From an uncultured Eubacteriales bacterium (lineage in GTDB: Bacteria > Bacillota > Clostridia > Oscillospirales > CAG-272): a stretch of DNA of 21,022 nucleotides. The translations under genes and the position numbers were made by a program. The stretch is taken from positions 1 through 21,022 of the forward strand of contig CATWNM010000035.1 in assembly GCA_958352145.1 (NCBI GenBank). Direction: 5' to 3'. The notes under the pieces are model-generated. The model searched no databases, was not told the origin of the DNA, and was given only the letters and a program-made list of their open reading frames with translations. This document shows positions 7,780 to 14,023 of this stretch, piece by piece. Positions within the stretch are counted from its first letter, which is position 1; each line of letters starts with the position of its first letter.

Positions 7780-7847
7780 ACTTAACTAATTATAAACTAT
7801 TTACACTTCAAGCTAAAAAATACGCACAAAACTGTTAAAATAGGCTC

Positions 7848-7876
7848 TTGACACGCTTTTTTCATCAGCATATAAT
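7848..7876 (+). promoter_or_regulatory. Consensus sigma-A promoter of the aspartate kinase gene
   Basis: A perfect TTGACA (7848-7853) and a perfect TATAAT (7871-7876) with a 17-bp spacer. The expected start of transcription near 7883 leaves only about 33 nt of leader, so there is no room for a lysine riboswitch. The ribosome site AAGGAGA lies at 7902-7908. Confidence 0.92.
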
Positions 7877-7915
7877 GTATTAGAATCGTAATTTGCCCCG
7901 CAAGGAGACAGAAAA

Positions 7916-9232
7916 ATGCAAGTTAAAGTCATAAAATTCGGAGGTTCTTCCCTAGCTGACGCCGACCAATTCAAAAAGGTCGCCGGCATCATTAAAGAGG
8001 ATCCTTCTCGCCGCTACGTGATTCCATCCGCGCCCGGAAAGCGCATGGACGGCGACACCAAGGTAACTGATATGCTCTATGCCTGTTTTGAAAAGGCCTC
8101 CCGCGGCGAAGAATTCGAGCAGGATTTTAAAGAAATCATCGACCGGTATGAGTCTATCATTTCCGGCCTTGGCATTACGCTTGATTTGTCTAAGGAATAC
8201 GACCACATCAAGAGCGCTTTTATGCATCAGCCCGGCAAAGATTACGCTGCGAGCCGCGGAGAATACCTGAACGGGATCATTCTTGCAAAATTTCTCGACT
8301 ATGATTTTATCGATTCCGCCAATGTAATATTTTTTCAGGACAACGGCGCGTTTGACGCCGAGCGAACCAACGTTACACTTTCCGCGATCCTGCGCAATCA
8401 CAAGTGCGCTGTCATTCCCGGTTTCTACGGCTCTATGCCCAACGGCACAATTAAAACCTTTTCACGAGGCGGCTCCGACGTGACCGGCTCGATCGTAGCC
8501 CGTGCAGTGCACGCTGATCTTTACGAAAACTGGACGGACGTATCCGGCTTTCTCATGGCCGATCCACGAATTGTGGATCACCCAAAAACCATTGAAACCA
8601 TCACATACCGCGAACTTCGCGAACTTTCCTACATGGGCGCGACCGTCCTGCACGAAGAAGCGATTTTTCCCGTCCGTTTCGCCGGGATTCCGATCAATAT
8701 TAAAAATACAAACGCCCCCAGCGATCCCGGTACGATGATCGTCGCTACGACGCCGGACTACGCGTCGGACGCAGTCGTTACAGGCATTGCGGGCAAAAAG
8801 GGCTTCTCGATCATCAACATCGAAAAAGATATGATGAATACCGAAATCGGTTTCGGACGCAAAGTGCTTTCCGTGCTTGAGGACTATAACGTCTCCTTCG
8901 AGCATCTTCCCTCCGGCATCGACACCATGAGCGTCGTCATCAACACAGCCTATATTCAAGACATTCGAGACCGTCTGGTTACAGCGATCTGCCTGAAAAC
9001 CACACCGGATTCCGTCAGCATTGAAGACGGGCTGGCTCTGATCGCCATTGTGGGACGCGGCATGGTTCGCTCAAAAGGCACTGCCGCGCGAGTACTCAGC
9101 GCTACAAGCGAAGCCGGCATCAACATCCGAATTGTCGACCAGGGATCAAGCGAACTGAACATCATCATCGGCGTGGACGAAGCTGATTATGAAAAAGCGC
9201 TGCGTGCCATTTACAACGAGTTTGTAAAATAA
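7916..9232 (+). CDS. Aspartate kinase
   Basis: A 438-residue aspartokinase, which phosphorylates aspartate in the first step toward lysine, threonine, methionine and diaminopimelate. The amino-acid kinase domain has the N-terminal KFGGSSLA nucleotide-binding motif (residues 7-14), TKVTDMLY, and the SRGGSDVTG catalytic loop (183-191), followed by WTDVSGFLMADPR. Two C-terminal ACT domains (about 288-345 and 372-436) indicate allosteric feedback by an amino acid. Which of the isozymes it is (lysine- or threonine-sensitive, lysC or a thrA/yclM type) cannot be decided, so no symbol is given. It is a single-gene unit with a consensus promoter and a hairpin after the stop. Confidence 0.95.
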   Translation: MQVKVIKFGGSSLADADQFKKVAGIIKEDPSRRYVIPSAPGKRMDGDTKVTDMLYACFEKASRGEEFEQDFKEIIDRYESIISGLGITLDLSKEYDHIKSAFMHQPGKDYAASRGEYLNGIILAKFLDYDFIDSANVIFFQDNGAFDAERTNVTLSAILRNHKCAVIPGFYGSMPNGTIKTFSRGGSDVTGSIVARAVHADLYENWTDVSGFLMADPRIVDHPKTIETITYRELRELSYMGATVLHEEAIFPVRFAGIPINIKNTNAPSDPGTMIVATTPDYASDAVVTGIAGKKGFSIINIEKDMMNTEIGFGRKVLSVLEDYNVSFEHLPSGIDTMSVVINTAYIQDIRDRLVTAICLKTTPDSVSIEDGLALIAIVGRGMVRSKGTAARVLSATSEAGINIRIVDQGSSELNIIIGVDEADYEKALRAIYNEFVK

Positions 9233-9259
9233 GACCGCCATCGCCCGGTCAATAAGGAA

Positions 9260-9284
9260 GCGGTCACGGAAATTCCGTGACCGC
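9260..9284. terminator. Hairpin between convergent aspartate kinase and HIT genes
   Basis: A perfect 11-bp stem (arms 9260-9270 and 9274-9284) with a 3-nt loop lies between two convergent stop codons. There is no clear T-run on either side, so it may be a weak terminator or a 3'-end protecting hairpin for both transcripts. Confidence 0.6.
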
Positions 9285-9292
9285 CGCGCCGT

Positions 9293-9634
9293 TTAAGCCA
9301 TGCTTTCCGCCAGCTTTTTCCCGCCGAGCAAATGAAAATGAATATGCCGCACCGATTGGCAAGCGTCCGCTCCGCAATTGTTGACAATCCGATAGCCGCC
9401 GGTCAGCCCGGCCGCTTTCGCCACCTTTGGCAGCGCTTCAAACAGTTTTGCAATCACAACGCTGTTGGATGCGTCGATATCATCCGCGCACTCCGCAATA
9501 TGCCGCTTTGGAATCACAACTACATGCACCGGCGCCTGTGGATTAATATCGCGAAATGCATATACCGTTTCGTCCTCATACACTTTTGCAGACGGGATCT
9601 CACCGCCTGCGATTTTACAAAACAAGCAGTCCAC
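9293..9634 (-). CDS. HIT family nucleotide-binding protein (HinT-like)
   Basis: A 113-residue histidine-triad protein of the HinT branch, a purine nucleoside phosphoramidase/AMP-lysine hydrolase family. The H-x-H-x-H triad is at residues 97-101 (RHIHFHLLGG). The upstream HVVVIPKRH segment and the N-terminal CLFCKI (zinc-type cysteines C3 and C6) are typical. I prefer the GTG at 9634 over the GTG at 9643. The later one gives the standard MDCLFCKI start with AAGGAG 8 nt upstream, while the earlier one lies inside that ribosome site. It is a single-gene unit. Confidence 0.93.
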   Translation of the reverse strand: MDCLFCKIAGGEIPSAKVYEDETVYAFRDINPQAPVHVVVIPKRHIAECADDIDASNSVVIAKLFEALPKVAKAAGLTGGYRIVNNCGADACQSVRHIHFHLLGGKKLAESMA

Positions 9635-9655
9635 AATCTTCACTCCTTTTGATCC

Positions 9656-9684
9656 AGTTTAGCATGTTCAAATACAAAAATCAA
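9656..9684 (-). promoter_or_regulatory. Sigma-A promoter of the HIT gene
   Basis: On the minus strand, TTGATT (9679-9684) and TAAACT (9656-9661) are separated by 17 bp, with TGC immediately before the -10 (extended -10). The leader would be about 15-20 nt. Confidence 0.65.
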
Positions 9685-9685
9685 G

Positions 9686-9736
9686 CGTTTTCATGAAAAC
9701 GGCGCCCGTACGCATAACGTTCTGTACGCATAGAAC
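9686..9736. repeat. Palindrome and paired repeats in the HIT/FkbM divergent region
   Basis: A perfect 16-bp palindrome, CGTTTTCATGAAAACG, occupies 9686-9701, abutting the HIT -35. Just beyond it the 9-mer GTACGCATA occurs twice in direct orientation (9708-9716 and 9724-9732, exactly 16 bp apart). A GTTCT-N8-AGAAC inverted repeat lies at 9719-9736. Such density suggests regulator sites for the plus-strand methyltransferase unit, whose own promoter I could not place. Confidence 0.45.
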
Positions 9737-9785
9737 AAATACCAAACCACCCATGCCAAGGCTTATTTTAAAAAGGAAAGATCCT

Positions 9786-10859
9786 ATGGAACAGCTTCCC
9801 CGCCCGTCAGAATTTTCCTGCGAGCTTTGGGCGCATCTGAAACAAACGAACAAACCGATTGTTCTGTATGGAATGGGAAACGGCGCGGACAAAATTCTAG
9901 CTGTGATGAAACAGTTTCAAATTCCTGTCGCCGGTTTTTTTGCCAGCGACGGATTTGTCCGCGGCCAAACCTTTCACGGACAAGCCGTACTTTCCTTGGA
10001 GCAGATCCAACAAAACTACGCTGATTTCATCATTCTGCTTTCTTTTGGAACCGCACGCCCAGAAGTCTTAAAAGCAATATACGAATTGTCAGAGCACTTT
10101 GAACTGTATGCGCCGGACGTGCCGGTATGCGGTGATACGCTTTTTACAAGGTCCTTTTATGAAGCAAATTACGCAAAAATTGAGCGTGTCTTTGAACTGC
10201 TTACAGATATGGAGTCAAAGAGTATTCTCTGCAACACGATCCGATACAAAATTACCGGAGACATCCGATTCCTGCGCGCGGCAGTCAGCCAATCGAATTT
10301 TGAAGACGAACTTTTGCCCTACGACAGCTACCATACTTTGATAGATGCAGGCGCCTATACCGGAGATACATCCCGCTTTTTTTTGGATCACTGCCCCAAT
10401 TCAAAACGAATCTATGCCATCGAACCAGATCCCAAAAATTTCAAAAAACTTTCCGTTTACGCACAAACCGAAAAGCGCGCGAAAGTCATTCCGCTGGAAT
10501 TCGGGGCATGGCATCAAGAGGACAAAGCCGAGTTTTCCGTATGCGGCAGCCGCAATTCAAGCTGCGGAGCACAGCCGCTTAAAAAAATGCAAACTGTTTC
10601 CCTGCGTGCGATCGACAGCCTTGGCATTCAAAACGCCGATTATATCAAATTTGACGTAGAAGGCGCGGAAAAACAGGCGCTCCTCGGGGCGGCGCAGACG
10701 ATCAGCGCAAATGGCGCGGACGTACTTTTGTCGCTCTATCACCGCAGCGAAGATTTGTTTTCGCTGCCGCTGCTTTTCCATCAGCATTTCCCGGATTACC
10801 GGTTGTATCTGAGGCGGCGCGAATCGCTTCCGGCATGGGATTTAAATCTATACGCATAG
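9786..10859 (+). CDS. FkbM family SAM-dependent methyltransferase with N-terminal Rossmann-like domain
   Basis: A 357-residue protein. Residues 24-110 look like a nucleotide-binding domain (IVLYGMGNGADKIL, then GFFASDG and IILLSFG). A FkbM-type methyltransferase domain follows: SAM motif I LIDAGAYTGDTSRFF (185-199), the acidic motif YAIEPDPKNFKKL (210-222) and YIKFDVEGAEKQAL (286-299). FkbM enzymes O-methylate sugars or polyketides; the two-domain form is common near surface-polysaccharide genes, though none is nearby. The ATG at 9786 has AAGGAAAG about 8 nt upstream. An in-frame ATG at 9693 lies inside the repeat-rich regulatory region and is not used. It is co-transcribed with the next gene. 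Confidence 0.85.
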   Translation: MEQLPRPSEFSCELWAHLKQTNKPIVLYGMGNGADKILAVMKQFQIPVAGFFASDGFVRGQTFHGQAVLSLEQIQQNYADFIILLSFGTARPEVLKAIYELSEHFELYAPDVPVCGDTLFTRSFYEANYAKIERVFELLTDMESKSILCNTIRYKITGDIRFLRAAVSQSNFEDELLPYDSYHTLIDAGAYTGDTSRFFLDHCPNSKRIYAIEPDPKNFKKLSVYAQTEKRAKVIPLEFGAWHQEDKAEFSVCGSRNSSCGAQPLKKMQTVSLRAIDSLGIQNADYIKFDVEGAEKQALLGAAQTISANGADVLLSLYHRSEDLFSLPLLFHQHFPDYRLYLRRRESLPAWDLNLYA

Positions 10860-10878
10860 AAAGGGAAAAAATACGGTC

Positions 10879-11319
10879 ATGGTTTACCGGCTGTATGTAG
10901 AAACCGTCCGGCAGGACAATTGCATCGGATGGGCATTCATGTTTTTCAATCATCAGGATTTCAACATTTATAAACGGTGCGGGCAAATGTCAAACACCGA
11001 TGCGCGCACCGTTATTCTCACTGTCTCCGAGCAGGCGCTCTCTTATTTTTCAAATTTTATGCGCCGCCGCTATTATGATGAACACTTTGCCACGATCTTG
11101 GACGAGGACTATGTGACGCTTTTCACCGAACTGCCTGAAATCGCGGAATGCTGGAAGACAAAGCGCTATCAAACCGGTTTTTCCGGCGATCCCGACCGCG
11201 CACGTTGGGAAGCGCTGCTGCCCTACTTTGAACGTCCGACTATGCGTTTTGAAAATGCCTCGGACATAAAATTGATTGAAATGACTAAAGCGCTGGCAAA
11301 AAAGGGACTGGATCAGTAG
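10879..11319 (+). CDS. Hypothetical protein, 146 residues
   Basis: I do not recognise this protein. It begins 19 nt after the methyltransferase stop and ends before a strong terminator, so it is the second gene of that unit. It is soluble, with no signal peptide or membrane segment, and rich in aromatic and charged residues. It has a beta-like N-terminal part (MVYRLYVETV, GWAFMFFNHQDF), then a helical middle (SEQALSYFSNFMRRRYYDEHF) and a helical, basic C terminus ending MTKALAKKGLDQ. The ribosome site AAAGGGA is about 13 nt from the ATG, longer than ideal, so the start is uncertain. The lack of a strong opposing frame and the tight spacing support it being real. Confidence 0.65.
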   Translation: MVYRLYVETVRQDNCIGWAFMFFNHQDFNIYKRCGQMSNTDARTVILTVSEQALSYFSNFMRRRYYDEHFATILDEDYVTLFTELPEIAECWKTKRYQTGFSGDPDRARWEALLPYFERPTMRFENASDIKLIEMTKALAKKGLDQ

Positions 11320-11347
11320 ACCGGGGATTTCCTGGCTGAAAAATGTG

Positions 11348-11383
11348 AAAAGCGTCTGCCAAAATTCGGGCAGACGCTTTTTT
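11348..11383. terminator. Bidirectional intrinsic terminator
   Basis: A perfect 13-bp stem (arms 11348-11360 and 11369-11381) has AAAAGCGTCTGCC as left arm. Six T follow on the plus strand, and a TTTTC tail on the minus strand. It closes both the methyltransferase unit and the long minus-strand hydrogenase operon, whose last stop is at 11415. Confidence 0.9.
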
Positions 11384-11414
11384 GATAAACACAAATAGAT
11401 AAATGGGGCTCTTT

Positions 11415-12839
11415 TTATTTCCCGACCTGACTGATCGCATCTCGAATCGTTTTTTCATAAGCCTCACGGCCGTATTTATCCACTTCCGCCTTATTCTTCT
11501 CTCCATGCGTCAGGCAGCCGGCTCCGCCGATACAGCCGCCGACACAAGCCATGCCTTCGATAAAATTCCCGTCCAGCACCCCTTTGCTCGCGCGCAGCAA
11601 AGCCGCGCGGCAAGCTTCAATCCCATCGCAGGACACAGCTTTAAGCGGAAAATCAATTCCCTGCTCACGAAGTGCTTCCGCAACCGCGTCCGAAAGTCCG
11701 CCGCTGCGGGCAAAGATACGTCCATAATACGACGCATTGTCCAGTACATCCTCTGAAAGCTGCGTAATATCGAGGTCGCGGCTGTCAAAGAGTGCCTGCA
11801 ATTCCTCAAATGTAATTACACTGTCGATATAAGGACGAATCGCTTCCTGCTGAAATTCCATTTTCTTTGCGGTGCATGGCCCGATGAAAACTATTTTCGC
11901 CGCAGAATCGGTTTCCTTTATGTACTTGGAAATCGTGGCCGCTGGAGAAAGGTTGTGCGAAATTTTGTCTGCAAGATTAGGGAATCTCTGACGGATATAG
12001 GTCACGAACGCCGGGCAGCAGGAGGATGTCAAAAATCCTTTTTCAGCAAGCTCCGCCGCCTCCGCATAGGCTACCATATCCGCACCGAGCGCCGCCTCAA
12101 CGACTGTAAAAAAACCAAGCGACTTGATTCCTGCAATCACCTGCCCAAGCTTTGCATATGTAAATTGACTGGATATAGAAGGTGCGACAACGGCATATAC
12201 CTTGCTTTCATTTCCCGCCGTGCTGTTCTTCAGCAACTCAATCACATCGAGAATAAAGGACTTGTCGCTGATCGCGCCGAACGGGCACTGATATACACAC
12301 GCGCCGCAGGAAGTACATTTATCATTATCAATCGACGCCGCCCGGTCTTCACGCATGGAGATGGCGCCGACCTTACAGGAACGCTCGCAGGGACGCTTAA
12401 ATTCAAGGATCGCATTATAGGGGCATACTTTGGCGCACTGGCCGCATTCCACACAGCGCGTCTTATCGATATGCGCCACATGATTTGCATCAAATGTAAT
12501 CGCACCACGCCGGCACACATCCTCGCATCGATGGGCAAGACAGCCCCGGCAAGACTGCGTGACTACATAACCGCCTACAGGACACTCGTCGCAGGCGATA
12601 TCAATGACCTCGATCACATTTTTGTTGGAACGATCCCCGCCCATTGCAAGCTTGACGCGTTCCCCTAGGATCGCACGCTCTTTATATACGCAGCAGCGCA
12701 TGGTCGGCACATTGCCCGGTACGATCATCTTGGGAATATCAGTCACATGCTCTAAAAGCTGATCGTTCCAGGCCAGGCGCGCAACCTCACGCAGAACCTT
12801 GTATTTCAGATGCTGTACCTTTGTATCGAATTTTCTCAT
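11415..12839 (-). CDS. Monomeric [FeFe] hydrogenase, group B type
   Basis: A 474-residue iron-only hydrogenase that should interconvert protons plus electrons and H2. Its cysteine-rich N terminus (PTMRCC at 46-50, CDEC at 83-86, CRGC-LAHRC from 97, then CVECGQCAKVCP and CTSCGACVYQCP ferredoxin motifs at 129-185) matches, from memory, the B1/B3 family rather than the bifurcating HydA type. All H-cluster ligands are present: L1 TSSCCPAF (C274, C275, so the proton-relay Cys is kept), L2 GPCTAKK (C322; usual Met replaced by Gly), and L3 MACVGGCIGG (C432, C436). I chose ATG 12839, with AAGGAAG upstream, over an earlier in-frame start inside the phosphatase gene. It is the last gene of the operon, 11 nt after the phosphatase. 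HydEFG maturases are not in the window. Confidence 0.88.
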   Translation of the reverse strand: MRKFDTKVQHLKYKVLREVARLAWNDQLLEHVTDIPKMIVPGNVPTMRCCVYKERAILGERVKLAMGGDRSNKNVIEVIDIACDECPVGGYVVTQSCRGCLAHRCEDVCRRGAITFDANHVAHIDKTRCVECGQCAKVCPYNAILEFKRPCERSCKVGAISMREDRAASIDNDKCTSCGACVYQCPFGAISDKSFILDVIELLKNSTAGNESKVYAVVAPSISSQFTYAKLGQVIAGIKSLGFFTVVEAALGADMVAYAEAAELAEKGFLTSSCCPAFVTYIRQRFPNLADKISHNLSPAATISKYIKETDSAAKIVFIGPCTAKKMEFQQEAIRPYIDSVITFEELQALFDSRDLDITQLSEDVLDNASYYGRIFARSGGLSDAVAEALREQGIDFPLKAVSCDGIEACRAALLRASKGVLDGNFIEGMACVGGCIGGAGCLTHGEKNKAEVDKYGREAYEKTIRDAISQVGK

Positions 12840-12850
12840 GACTCTTCCTT

Positions 12851-14023
12851 TTAAAAATAACTGACCTTGATTCGCTTGCCCATCTTTTGGAGGCATTCGG
12901 AAAGCTCGGTAACAAGCTGCATTTTGATGCTGAAATTGATCGGCAGATTCGGATTTTGATGCGCAGGATTGATCGCACGGCCGACAAAAAAGTTAATATC
13001 GGTTGCCTCTTCAAACAAAAGCCGCGCGATTAGAGAAGCGCCGTCATGACGACTGCTCCATTTCGTATAGGCGGCGTTATCTGCCAAATAATCCTTTGCA
13101 TAAGTCAACACCTTATTGACGGTAATGACCCCTTCGGTGACCAGATCCACGCCCTCGATTTCAGCAATCGGCGGAATTTCAGGATCCTCAAAATCCAGCT
13201 TCGGCACCAAAGGTTTACCAAGATATGCCGCTACAAGAGACGATGTCGTTCCGCCGCAGACAATATGCTTTCCTTCCTTGGCAAAGAACAGCGCCATCAT
13301 TTTATTCACATCATCCCGGTCGCGCGGCGGTCCAAACAAAATATTCATCGGCGCGCGGCGGCGGATACGCACCACGCAGACGGTGGTGTCGTCCCCCGGC
13401 TCACCGCCGTACAGCCGGTCACATTCATCCAGCAGCAAAGTCGCCAAGGTTTTCGCCGTAAATCCGACCTCTGCAAAAGTCTCCATAAAATCGATGATGT
13501 CTTTTCGGTCCCAGCCAAAATTGAGTGAAAGCCCGACACCTGCATGAATACAGCCGTCGCTCATGGCAATAAAGATATCGTTTTCGCAAAGTTTGACGCG
13601 CGAAGAATAAATTTTCTTATCCCCGATATTCATCTCGGTTCTCGGATAATCAAAATTTTTGCCGCCTCTCAGCAGGATCACGGCAGGGTTGTCATACTGA
13701 ATGATTTCCGCTTCTTCGTTGTCCACGATCCGAATGATCGTAAACGTAGAATAAGCGACGCCGCGCACCGAGCAGACCGGAAGCGTAGCGGCTACCGTCT
13801 CCACACAGTCCTCGACCGAAAGCCCTTCTGAAAGCATCGTCGAAATGATCTTGGATGTCAAAGTAGAAAGGATGTTCGCTTTCACACCGCTGCCAAGCCC
13901 GTCGGCCAAAACCATCACCGTCGAATGCTCATCCCCCGAGATGATTTCCACGCGGTCGCCGCAGAGTTCCTCGCCGATATGATTGACGCTCTTATACCCG
14001 ATATCGGCACAGAGATTATTCAT
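12851..14023 (-). CDS. SpoIIE/PP2C-type serine phosphatase with extra C-terminal domain
   Basis: A 390-residue protein. Residues 1-222 are a PP2C-like SpoIIE/RsbU phosphatase domain with its metal-binding acids intact: ADGLGSG (D41), AMSDG (D156) and GEPGDDTTV (D211, D212). Such enzymes dephosphorylate serine or threonine on signalling proteins, classically STAS anti-anti-sigma factors. Residues 223-390 form a second domain I cannot name, containing KEGKHIVCGGTTSSLVAAYLGKP and ending in a helical MQLVTELSECLQKMGKR. There are no membrane segments, unlike SpoIIE itself. The ATG overlaps the HydS stop by 8 nt, with GGAG upstream, so coupling to the sensor is tight. No STAS or anti-sigma gene is in the window, so the target is unknown. 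Confidence 0.88.
   Translation of the reverse strand: MNNLCADIGYKSVNHIGEELCGDRVEIISGDEHSTVMVLADGLGSGVKANILSTLTSKIISTMLSEGLSVEDCVETVAATLPVCSVRGVAYSTFTIIRIVDNEEAEIIQYDNPAVILLRGGKNFDYPRTEMNIGDKKIYSSRVKLCENDIFIAMSDGCIHAGVGLSLNFGWDRKDIIDFMETFAEVGFTAKTLATLLLDECDRLYGGEPGDDTTVCVVRIRRRAPMNILFGPPRDRDDVNKMMALFFAKEGKHIVCGGTTSSLVAAYLGKPLVPKLDFEDPEIPPIAEIEGVDLVTEGVITVNKVLTYAKDYLADNAAYTKWSSRHDGASLIARLLFEEATDINFFVGRAINPAHQNPNLPINFSIKMQLVTELSECLQKMGKRIKVSYF

Noticed and set aside
7877..7915. Lysine riboswitch before aspartate kinase
   Set aside because: The leader after the consensus promoter is only about 33 nt, far too short for that riboswitch.
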